Notes under the pieces: model-generated
Seen by the model: only the letters and a program-made list of their open reading frames with translations
What the model was told of the DNA's origin: nothing
Databases searched by the model: none
Made by a program: the position numbers and the translations under genes
Part shown: positions 1 to 5,133 of the stretch, piece by piece
How positions within the stretch are numbered: position 1 is the first letter of the stretch
Layout: each line of letters opens with the position of its first letter
Assembly: GCA_023386515.1 (NCBI GenBank)
Contig: JAEWJQ010000015.1
Location: 1 to 5,133 of the forward strand
Source of the DNA: Pseudomonadota bacterium
GTDB taxonomy: Bacteria; Pseudomonadota; Alphaproteobacteria; Sphingomonadales; Sphingomonadaceae
Reading direction: 5' to 3'
Length of the DNA: 5,133 bases

Positions 1-1093
1 GTCTGAAATGAAGCAGACCCGCCAGGCTCCACAGCAACGCCGCGCCATAGGCTACGGCGACGACCGGGACTGACAGGATCGTGCGCCGATCCCGCATCCG
101 CATCCAATTGTCGCACAGGGCAGAGGGTCGTGCCCAACCCGTGCGATCCCAACCCGCCAACACGATCCCGGCGATCCATCGCGCCTTCTGGCGCGACGCC
201 GCCCGCAGAGTCTCCGGAAAATATGCCCGGACCGCGATCAACGAGCCGTCATCCGGGTCGCGCAGCCGCGCGAAATGCCCGTTTCCACCAAGAGCGGCGA
301 TCCGCAACCCCATCTCGTAATCTTCGGTCAGGCTGCCCGCATCGAATGGCGCACCGCCACGCTCATCCGCCAGACGGGCCATCATCGTCCGGGCGATCGC
401 GCATCCGGTACCGGCGAGCGGCATCGCTACGCCCAGGCGATTGCGCACCGGCTGATGGACGCCATGCGCATAGGCGAATTCGTCTGCATAATGGCCGGAC
501 ACCAGCGATCCCCGTCGGATCAGCGGCAGCACGGGCAACTGCACCACGTCATGGTCGCCGATCAGCGTATCGAAGGCCTCCAACTCGCGCGGGTGGACGA
601 CATCTTCGGCATCATGCAGCACGATCGCTCGCGCCCGAAAATCCTGCCAGCGCTCGTCATCCAGCAAGGCGTGCCACAGCGTATTCAGACACCCCGCCTT
701 GGTCGTCGGGCCAGGCTCGGCGCCGATAACCATCCGCACCCGCGAATCTGCGGCTGCGACGTCGGCCACGGCCTCGATCGTCCGCGGATCATTGGGATAA
801 ACGCCGACATAGATGCGGTAGCGGTGATAGCTGTAGCGATCGAGCGCCGCCGTCAGCATCGCCCCGATCACCGCGGCCTCGTCCCAGGCCGGCACAAAGA
901 CGATCATCGGATCCGCCGATACAGCCGACTGCGGCACCAGAACCGGATCTCGCCCCGCCCCCCGCCGCAGCGCAAACCACAGGAACAGAAGATCGACCAC
1001 GGCATCGTCGAGCCCGCCGATCATAATGCCTGTGGCCGCGAACATCATCGATTCCCGTGCTGCGACGTCGACGATCCACGTCAGCTGTTCCAC
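1..1093 (-). CDS. nfrB: NfrB-like membrane glycosyltransferase family 2 protein, N-terminal part (3' end outside the window)
   Basis: 364 residues are visible and the frame is still open at the left edge. A hydrophobic segment (about residues 16-42, containing GGLDD at 26-30) precedes a GT2 domain: VPAWDEAAVIG (67-77), GVYPNDP (97-103), PGPTTKAGCLN (127-137), the DxD-type LHDAED (159-164), the catalytic-base region LTEDYEMGLR (255-264) and QKARW (302-306), the QxxRW signature of processive polysaccharide synthases. A second membrane segment starts near residue 339. From memory, the order and wording match E. coli NfrB, an inner-membrane exopolysaccharide synthase needed for phage N4 adsorption and activated by c-di-GMP through a C-terminal domain. 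That C-terminal region, if present, lies off the window. The GTG start at 1093 gives an N-terminus close to NfrB in length; ATG at 1048 is an alternative but would trim the first membrane segment. The start lacks a good Shine-Dalgarno. The family is secure; the sugar and the partner (NfrA) are unknown. Confidence 0.85.
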   Translation of the reverse strand, partial: MEQLTWIVDVAARESMMFAATGIMIGGLDDAVVDLLFLWFALRRGAGRDPVLVPQSAVSADPMIVFVPAWDEAAVIGAMLTAALDRYSYHRYRIYVGVYPNDPRTIEAVADVAAADSRVRMVIGAEPGPTTKAGCLNTLWHALLDDERWQDFRARAIVLHDAEDVVHPRELEAFDTLIGDHDVVQLPVLPLIRRGSLVSGHYADEFAYAHGVHQPVRNRLGVAMPLAGTGCAIARTMMARLADERGGAPFDAGSLTEDYEMGLRIAALGGNGHFARLRDPDDGSLIAVRAYFPETLRAASRQKARWIAGIVLAGWDRTGWARPSALCDNWMRMRDRRTILSVPVVAVAYGAALLWSLAGLLHFR

Positions 1094-1130
1094 CCCGAGT
1101 GCCCCCGCCCTCGCATGTATGCCCGTTATG

Positions 1131-1159
1131 GATATATCAACGGCGATCAGCTTTGTCGA
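1131..1159 (-). promoter_or_regulatory. Candidate sigma-70-type promoter for the NfrB-like gene
   Basis: On the minus strand, TCGACA (1159-1154, five of six matches to TTGACA) is separated by exactly 17 bases from TATATC (1136-1131, a moderate match to TATAAT). Transcription would begin near 1124, giving a leader of about 30 bases before the GTG start at 1093. It lies in the only sizeable divergent intergenic gap, where a promoter for this gene is expected. The match is by eye, and alphaproteobacterial promoters are often degenerate. Confidence 0.35.
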
Positions 1160-1174
1160 CTATGCCGCCAAGGA

Positions 1175-1186
1175 CGCGAAATCGCG
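1175..1186. repeat. Short inverted repeat, possible operator upstream of the DUF72 gene
   Basis: CGCGA-AA-TCGCG has two perfect 5-bp arms around a 2-bp centre and lies 25 bp upstream of the DUF72 start codon. The position would suit an operator, but arms this short made of CGCGA are easily produced by chance in GC-rich DNA. No cognate regulator gene is in view. Confidence 0.15.
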
Positions 1187-1200
1187 CCCGATCGTCTTAA

Positions 1201-1214
1201 TAAGGCATACTATG
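1201..1214 (+). promoter_or_regulatory. Ribosome binding site that fixes the DUF72 start
   Basis: TAAGG at 1201-1205 lies six bases before the ATG at 1212. It supports this start over the in-frame ATG at 1026, which would add 62 residues that do not resemble the family and would run back over the coding start of the divergent glycosyltransferase. Confidence 0.7.
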
Positions 1215-2006
1215 ACAATCCGAATCGGCATCGGCGGTTGGACCTATGAGCCCTGGCGCGGCAGCTTCTACCCGGACAAGTGGCCGCAGAAGCGCGAGCT
1301 CGATTATGCCGCGACGCGGGTCACCGCGATCGGGATCAACGGCACCTATTATTCGAGCTTCAAGCCGCAGAGCTTCGCCGGCTGGGCCAAGGCGGTGCCC
1401 GACGGCTTCGTCTTCACGCTCAAGGCATCGCGCTATTGCACCAATCGCAAGGTGCTCGCAGACGCCGGGGAATCGATCCAGCGGTTCGTTGGGCAGGGCA
1501 TCGTTGAGCTCGGCGACCGGCTTGGCCCGATCCTCTGGCAGTTCATGGCGACCAAGCGCTTCGACCCGGACGACATGCGCGCCTTCCTTGCCCTCCTACC
1601 GCGCAGCCAGGACGGAATAGCACTCCGCCATGCCGTCCAGGTGCGTCATGAGAGTTTCGCCGATCCTGCCTTCGTCGCCATGGCGCGCGAGGCGAATGTC
1701 GCCATCGTCTATGCCGAGTCAGCCGATCATCCCGCGATCGCCGACGTCACGGGCGACTTCGTCTACGCTCGGCTGGAGAATGCGCAGGAGAGCGAACCGG
1801 CGGGCTATGATGACCCCTCACTTGATCGCTGGGCTGATACCGCGCGCAGCTGGGCGGCAGGTGGTCAACCCGCCGGCCTGCCCTATGTCACCGAAGACCC
1901 ACCCGCGGCCGTCGCGCGTGACACGTTCGTCTTCTTCATCAACGGCGCCAAGATCCGCGCCCCGCATGGCGCGATGGCGCTGATCGATCGCGTTACGCCA
2001 CGTTGA
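1212..2006 (+). CDS. DUF72 family (YecE-type) TIM-barrel protein, function unknown
   Basis: Complete 264-residue protein, about the usual length for DUF72 (E. coli YecE is near 270). Family hallmarks appear in order: GIGGWTYEPWRGSFYP (6-21), INGTYYS (42-48, the conserved NxT[FY]Y stretch), GFVFTLKASRY (65-75), LGPILWQF (104-111), VQVRHESF (142-149), VYAESADHP (166-174), DFVYARLENA (182-191), GYDD (198-201) and the C-terminal FVFFINGAKIRAPHGAMAL (239-257). The family folds as a TIM barrel with a conserved polar pocket, but no reaction is firmly assigned, so none is given here. There is no signal peptide or membrane segment, so it is probably cytosolic. It is divergent from the NfrB-like gene and convergent with parB, and so is most likely transcribed alone. 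I could not identify a convincing promoter in the 118-bp gap for this strand. Confidence 0.93.
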   Translation: MTIRIGIGGWTYEPWRGSFYPDKWPQKRELDYAATRVTAIGINGTYYSSFKPQSFAGWAKAVPDGFVFTLKASRYCTNRKVLADAGESIQRFVGQGIVELGDRLGPILWQFMATKRFDPDDMRAFLALLPRSQDGIALRHAVQVRHESFADPAFVAMAREANVAIVYAESADHPAIADVTGDFVYARLENAQESEPAGYDDPSLDRWADTARSWAAGGQPAGLPYVTEDPPAAVARDTFVFFINGAKIRAPHGAMALIDRVTPR

Positions 2007-2013
2007 CCGAGCC

Positions 2014-2041
2014 GGCGGGCGATCAGATCGTATCGCCCGTC
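2014..2041. terminator. Hairpin at the convergent DUF72/parB junction, possible bidirectional terminator
   Basis: CGGGCGAT (2016-2023) and ATCGCCCG (2032-2039) are perfect inverted repeats around an 8-base loop. The stem extends outward by one G-T and one G-C pair to 2014 and 2041. It covers the parB stop codon and begins 7 bp after the DUF72 stop, as a shared terminator for two convergent genes would. Neither strand has a run of T after the stem, so it is not a canonical intrinsic terminator. It may instead be an mRNA 3'-end stabiliser, or simply coding-constrained sequence. Confidence 0.35.
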
Positions 2042-2934
2042 AGCCGCTGGCACACCATGTCGAGCTGGTCGAGCGTCGAATAACCGAGTGTCAGCGTCCC
2101 GCCCTTCTCGTGATGGGCGATTCGGACGTTCAGACCGAGCAGGTCGGACAGTTGCCGTTCGAGCGCAGCGATATCGGCATCCGGCTCCGCACCGGTGGCG
2201 CGTTCCGCATTGGCAGGGCGGCCACCCGGCCGTTCCGGTTTCGCGCCCTTAGCGAGCTTCTCCGTCTCGCGAACCGTCAGTCCTCGGGCGACGACCTGTT
2301 CCGCCAGCGCCTCGACGTCGCGTGCGCCGAGCAGCGCCCGCGCATGCCCCATCGACAGCGACCCGTCGGTGACCCGCGCCTGCACCGCATCAGGGAGTTC
2401 GAGCAGACGCAGCAGATTGGCGACATGGCTGCGCGACTTGTGGACGATCTTCGCCAGCGCATCCTGTGTATGACCATATTCACCGGCGAGGCGCTGATAA
2501 GCCTGCGCCTCTTCGATCGCGTTGAGATCTTGGCGCTGGATATTCTCGATCAGCGCGATCTCTAGCGTTTGCGCATCGTCGAACTCGCGGACGACAACTG
2601 GCACCTCGTGCAGCCGCGCCCGCTGTGCCGCGCGCCAGCGCCGCTCGCCCGCGACGATCTGATAATCGTGACCGTGCGGGCGCACGACGATCGGCTGGAT
2701 CAGGCCACGCGCGGCGATCGACGCCGCCAGTTCGTCCAGCGCCGCTTCGTCGAAATGACGCCGCGGCTGATCCGGATGCGGCGACAGCGCGCTGACCGGT
2801 AGCATCCGCACACCCGACGGTATCGCTGCCTTGCTACCCGGCGCGACCGGCGCTTCGCTCGCCATCTCGCCGAGCAGAGCACTAAGGCCCCGACCGAGTC
2901 CGCCCGGCCGGTTCCGCTTGCCGCCGTCGCTCAT
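2023..2934 (-). CDS. parB: Chromosome partitioning protein ParB
   Basis: 303 residues, complete. ParB binds parS, loads as a CTP-dependent sliding clamp and spreads to form the segregation complex that ParA moves. The N-terminus carries the ParA-contacting motif GLGRGLSALLG (12-22). The CTP-binding domain follows, with HPDQPRR (53-59), the GERRWR box (96-101) and ENIQRQDLN (130-138). The parS-reading helix-turn-helix lies around 154-181 (GHTQDALAKIVHKSRSHVAN), then DGSLSMGHARALL, a Pro/Gly/Ala-rich linker and the C-terminal dimerisation domain (about 254-303). All catalytic boxes look intact. The ATG at 2934 overlaps the parA stop as ATGA; an upstream in-frame start at 3009 would only add residues read from parA. 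No clear Shine-Dalgarno precedes the ATG, so translation probably depends on coupling to parA. A perfect parS lies about 0.8 kb upstream in rsmG. This is the last gene of the operon. Confidence 0.97.
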   Translation of the reverse strand: MSDGGKRNRPGGLGRGLSALLGEMASEAPVAPGSKAAIPSGVRMLPVSALSPHPDQPRRHFDEAALDELAASIAARGLIQPIVVRPHGHDYQIVAGERRWRAAQRARLHEVPVVVREFDDAQTLEIALIENIQRQDLNAIEEAQAYQRLAGEYGHTQDALAKIVHKSRSHVANLLRLLELPDAVQARVTDGSLSMGHARALLGARDVEALAEQVVARGLTVRETEKLAKGAKPERPGGRPANAERATGAEPDADIAALERQLSDLLGLNVRIAHHEKGGTLTLGYSTLDQLDMVCQRLTGDTI

Positions 2935-3710
2935 GCCGCGACTGCCGGCGCCGGCAGGCGAGCGATCAACTCGCGCGCCAGATCGATGTATGCCTGCGAT
3001 CCCGAGCACCGGTGATCGTAAATCAGCGCGGGCAGCCCATGGCTCGGTGCCTCCGACAGGCGGACGTTACGCGGGATCACCGTGTCGAAGACGACGCGAC
3101 CGAGCACCGCACGCACATCGGCGGACACCTGGTCGGTCAGCCTGTTCCTGCGATCATACATGGTCAGCGCGACGCCCAGGATCGCCAGCCCCGGATTGAA
3201 TCGCTCGCGGATCCGCTCCACGGTGGTCAGCAATTGGGACAGGCCTTCCAGGGCGAAGAACTCGCATTGTAACGGCACGAGCAATTTATCCGCCGCGACC
3301 ATGGCATTGATCGTCAGCAATCCCAACGACGGCGGGCAGTCGACCAGGATGATGTCCCACGCCCCCTGAGCGCGTCGCAAAGCATGATCGAGCCGATGCG
3401 TCCGCGCATCGAACTCAACCAGTTCGATCTCCGCGCCTGACAGGTCGACCGTCGCCGGCACGATATCCAGCCGCGGGACCTTGGTGGCCACTACCGCTTC
3501 GTCGATCTGCGCTTCGCCGATCAGCACGTGATAGCTCGACCGCTGCCGCTGCGCTTGGCCAACGCCAAGGCCGGTCGAGGCATTGCCCTGCGGGTCGAGG
3601 TCGATCAGCAACACACGCTTACCCGTTGCGGCGAGAGCCGTGCCGAGATTGATCGCGCTGGTGGTTTTACCCACCCCGCCCTTCAGATTGGCCACCGCGA
3701 TACACGTCAC
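2931..3710 (-). CDS. parA: Chromosome partitioning ATPase ParA (Soj-type)
   Basis: 259 residues, the usual size for a chromosomal ParA without an N-terminal DNA-binding extension. It is a deviant-Walker ATPase that binds the nucleoid as an ATP dimer and is released by ParB, pulling origin regions apart. The deviant Walker A motif KGGVGKTT spans 10-17, with signature lysine K10 and P-loop lysine K15. LLIDLDPQGNAS follows at 34-45, including the likely catalytic D39. Walker B is IILVDCPPSLGLLT (from 120, with D124), and CEFFALEGLSQLL follows later in the chain. The start is GTG at 3710, overlapping the rsmG stop as GTGA. GGAG eight bases upstream supports it, and the protein begins directly at the first beta strand as expected. 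The 3' end overlaps parB by 4 bp. Confidence 0.97.
   Translation of the reverse strand: MTCIAVANLKGGVGKTTSAINLGTALAATGKRVLLIDLDPQGNASTGLGVGQAQRQRSSYHVLIGEAQIDEAVVATKVPRLDIVPATVDLSGAEIELVEFDARTHRLDHALRRAQGAWDIILVDCPPSLGLLTINAMVAADKLLVPLQCEFFALEGLSQLLTTVERIRERFNPGLAILGVALTMYDRRNRLTDQVSADVRAVLGRVVFDTVIPRNVRLSEAPSHGLPALIYDHRCSGSQAYIDLARELIARLPAPAVAA
2942..2957. repeat. Perfect 16-bp palindrome at the 3' end of parA, just ahead of parB
   Basis: CTGCCGGCGCCGGCAG reads identically on both strands. It encodes LPAPA near the ParA C-terminus and ends 7 bp upstream of the parB ATG, where a Shine-Dalgarno would normally lie. In mRNA it could fold into a 6-bp stem with a 4-base loop. Whether it is functional is unknown, since GC-rich coding sequence favours such palindromes. 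Confidence 0.4.
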
Positions 3711-4312
3711 GAGTTGCGCTCCACCAAGAGGATCGACGAATCAACAGAGGTCAGGCTTTGTTTCACGTGAAACACCCACCCCCGATTGCGTCTCAGCGTC
3801 TGTAGCTGTTCCGGCTCGATCTGCCCCCGTGGCAGGATCCAGCGCGTGTTCGGTTTGGCGCAATGCGCCGCTGCTTGCAAAAGCTTTTCGACCGAGGCCA
3901 CCGCACGCGCGGTGATCACGTCGAATTGCCCTTCGACCTGCTCGACCTTGCAGGCGCTAACTGTCGCTCCAGACAGGCAAAGTGTGTCGACACACTCCGC
4001 CAGGAATGTCGCGCGGCGTCGGCGCGGCTCGGCCATCGTCACCGCACCGTCGAACAAGATGGCCACTACCATGCCTGGGAAGCCACCGCCCGTCCCGACG
4101 TCGAGCCAAGCACTCGCGCCCGATTCGGCGTGCTCGATCAGCTGCGCCGAATCGAGCGCATGACGAAGCCAAAGCGTGTCGATCGTCGATGGCGCGATCA
4201 GATTTTGGTGACCATTCTCCGCCCGCACCATGTCGAGAAAGGCACCGACCCGCGCGCACCGCGTCTCACCGAACCGAATGGCAATCCACTCGCGCGCTTC
4301 CTCTTCGGTCAT
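3707..4312 (-). CDS. rsmG: 16S rRNA (guanine527-N7)-methyltransferase RsmG (GidB)
   Basis: 201 residues, typical for the family. RsmG uses S-adenosylmethionine to methylate N7 of G527 in the 530 loop of 16S rRNA; loss in other bacteria gives low-level streptomycin resistance. [19 protein letters not shown] (37-55) is the family N-terminal signature. [17 protein letters not shown] (69-85) is the SAM-binding motif I, followed by RRRATFL (98-104), [10 protein letters not shown] (130-139) and LPRGQ (160-164), where many homologues have a lysine-glycine pair. The C-terminal peptide VFHVKQ (180-185) is encoded by an embedded parS site. The ATG overlaps the mnmG stop as ATGA and the TGA overlaps the parA GTG, so the gene is coupled on both sides. 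Confidence 0.97.
   Translation of the reverse strand: MTEEEAREWIAIRFGETRCARVGAFLDMVRAENGHQNLIAPSTIDTLWLRHALDSAQLIEHAESGASAWLDVGTGGGFPGMVVAILFDGAVTMAEPRRRRATFLAECVDTLCLSGATVSACKVEQVEGQFDVITARAVASVEKLLQAAAHCAKPNTRWILPRGQIEPEQLQTLRRNRGWVFHVKQSLTSVDSSILLVERNS
3719..3722 (-). promoter_or_regulatory. Shine-Dalgarno for parA, supporting the GTG start
   Basis: GGAG on the minus strand is separated by eight bases from the GTG at 3710. It lies within the last codons of rsmG and makes the GTGA overlap a credible start, allowing both coupled and independent initiation. Confidence 0.65.
3759..3774. other. parS: parS centromere site (ParB-binding) inside rsmG
   Basis: TGTTTCACGTGAAACA is a perfect 16-bp palindrome and an exact match to the widely conserved bacterial chromosomal parS consensus. 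It lies wholly within rsmG and is read there as codons for V180-F-H-V-K-Q185. It ends 48 bp upstream of the parA start. ParB is expected to bind here, load as a CTP clamp and spread over the neighbouring DNA, including its own operon, so the site may also affect parAB transcription. The identity is near certain from the sequence together with the adjacent parAB; in vivo occupancy is inferred. Confidence 0.95.
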
Positions 4313-5133
4313 GCCGCCGTCCTTTGCGCATGCAGGTAGATGGCTGACAATGCCGCCGGCGTGATGCCCCGGATACGACCCGCCGCGCCCAGTGTCTCCG
4401 GCCGAGCCTTGCTCAGCCGGTCGACCATCTCGTTCGACAGGCCCGGCACCGCAGCGAAGTCGATCGCCGTTGGGAGGGGCACGTGCTCGTCGCGGCGGAG
4501 CGCTGCAATCTCGTCGGCCTGCCGCTCCAGATAGGGGGCATAGCGTGCATCCTCCGCAATCTCCGACAGCACGTCGGCGGGGGCGATATCACCGATGTCA
4601 GGAACAAGGGCCGCCATCGTGACCCCCGGTATCCGGAGCCATTCATAGGCAGATCGGCGGCTGCCATCCTGCGCGACCGTGAGGCCCTGCGTGGCGAGGG
4701 TCGATGCGGTAAAGCTCGACGACAGAGCCGCTTCCGCTCGCGCCCGCGCCTCCAATCGCTGTTGGCGGTGGCGGCGGCGACTGGCGCCGATGCAGCCCAT
4801 CCGGTCAGCCTGCTCGCCAAGCCGCGTCTCGGCATTGTCGGCGCGCAAGGACAGTCGATACTCGGCGCGCGCTGTCAACATCCGGTAGGGCTCAGTCACA
4901 CCTTGCAGGACGAGATCGTCGATCATTACGCCCAGATAGCTTGTGCCGCGATCCAAGACGCAGGAGGCCAGGTCGCAGGCATAGGCAGCCGCGTTAAGTC
5001 CGGCGACCAATCCCTGCCCCGCCGCCTCTTCATAGCCGGTCGTCCCGTTAATCTGCCCCGCGCAAAACACGCCAGGGATTGCCGCCAATGCCAGTTGGCG
5101 ATCCAGCGCGCGTGGGTCGCAATAGTCATATTC
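4309..5133 (-). CDS. mnmG: tRNA uridine-5-carboxymethylaminomethyl modification enzyme MnmG (GidA), C-terminal part (5' end outside the window)
   Basis: 274 residues are visible, a bit over 40% of a roughly 620-residue family protein. The frame is open through the right edge, so the start is not in the window. MnmG is an FAD enzyme that works with MnmE to install the cmnm5 group on the wobble uridine (U34) of certain tRNAs. The visible part begins [10 protein letters not shown], then [20 protein letters not shown] (FAD-domain signature), [29 protein letters not shown] and DNAETRL. The helical C-terminal domain follows, with [18 protein letters not shown] and [19 protein letters not shown] leading into [16 protein letters not shown]. 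That last domain contacts MnmE and tRNA in known homologues. No frameshift is seen. The TGA overlaps the rsmG ATG by 4 bp. Confidence 0.97.
   Translation of the reverse strand, partial: EYDYCDPRALDRQLALAAIPGVFCAGQINGTTGYEEAAGQGLVAGLNAAAYACDLASCVLDRGTSYLGVMIDDLVLQGVTEPYRMLTARAEYRLSLRADNAETRLGEQADRMGCIGASRRRHRQQRLEARARAEAALSSSFTASTLATQGLTVAQDGSRRSAYEWLRIPGVTMAALVPDIGDIAPADVLSEIAEDARYAPYLERQADEIAALRRDEHVPLPTAIDFAAVPGLSNEMVDRLSKARPETLGAAGRIRGITPAALSAIYLHAQRTAA
4320..4324 (-). promoter_or_regulatory. Shine-Dalgarno for rsmG
   Basis: AAGGA on the minus strand lies seven bases upstream of the ATG at 4312, within the last codons of mnmG. It confirms the ATGA-overlap start. Confidence 0.7.

Noticed and set aside
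130..729. Second plus-strand open frame of 199 codons in the same region
   Set aside because: The Arg/Pro/Ala-rich translation has no domain and lies opposite well-supported coding sequence, so it is a shadow frame.
789..1079. Minus-strand 96-codon frame starting with GTG at 1079
   Set aside because: It lies in a different frame within the NfrB-like gene. The translation is low-complexity Arg/Gly, while the overlapping frame carries the glycosyltransferase motifs.
1026..1211. N-terminal extension of the DUF72 frame
   Set aside because: The extra 62 residues do not resemble the family and would overlap the divergent gene. The ATG at 1212 has a good Shine-Dalgarno and begins right at the first conserved strand.
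1094..1211. Plus-strand promoter for the DUF72 gene
   Set aside because: Candidates such as TTGTCG at 1153-1158 or CTTAAT near 1195 lack a partner hexamer at acceptable spacing, so no call was made.
275..1249. Long open frame of 324 codons on the plus strand opposite the glycosyltransferase
   Set aside because: It is antisense to a protein with clear GT2 motifs, its translation is rich in Arg/His/Pro with no recognisable domain, and it would overlap the start of the DUF72 gene. Long antisense frames are expected in GC-rich DNA.
2935..3009. Upstream start giving ParB 25 extra residues
   Set aside because: The extension is read out of frame from parA coding sequence. The ATGA-overlap start gives the usual ParB N-terminus just before GLGRGLSALLG.
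3285..3293. TTATCCGCC as a possible DnaA box
   Set aside because: It matches the TTATCCACA consensus only partly, stands alone, and falls in the ParA codons for the conserved A-D-K-L-L segment.
4413..4835. Minus-strand 140-codon frame within mnmG
   Set aside because: It overlaps the MnmG C-terminal domain in another frame, and its Arg/Ser-rich translation has no domain.

Overview
The window looks like a core chromosomal segment of a GC-rich alphaproteobacterium, most likely a sphingomonad (Sphingomonas or a close relative). This rests on the strong G/C bias at third codon positions, the gene order mnmG-rsmG-parA-parB that typically lies near the chromosome origin, and the character of the proteins. 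The genus is an inference from pattern; no search was run.

Layout, left to right. Positions 1-1093 (minus) hold the N-terminal 364 residues of a membrane-anchored family 2 glycosyltransferase that closely resembles the N-terminal part of NfrB, the phage N4 adsorption / exopolysaccharide synthase protein of E. coli. The gene runs off the left edge. A 118-bp divergent intergenic region follows. It contains a plausible sigma-70-type promoter for the glycosyltransferase and a small inverted repeat. Positions 1212-2006 (plus) encode a complete DUF72 (YecE-type) TIM-barrel protein of unknown function. It converges on parB with only 16 bp between the stop codons, and a hairpin spans that junction.

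Positions 2023-5133 (minus) form one tightly packed operon, transcribed right to left: mnmG (3' part only), rsmG, parA, parB. Each junction is a 4-bp stop/start overlap (ATGA, GTGA, ATGA), which implies translational coupling. MnmG modifies the tRNA wobble uridine and RsmG methylates 16S rRNA. ParA and ParB are the chromosome-segregation ATPase and the CTP-dependent centromere-binding clamp.

The most striking element is a perfect 16-bp parS palindrome, TGTTTCACGTGAAACA, at 3759-3774. It lies inside the rsmG coding region and is read as the peptide VFHVKQ. The ParA motor, ParB clamp and a ParB nucleation site are therefore all within about 2 kb. No stretch above 300 bp lacks a gene. I see no mobile element, CRISPR array, RNA gene or defence system, and no evidence for a previously undescribed system. 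The points most worth following up are the parS site in rsmG, the NfrB-like synthase and the palindrome in front of parB.
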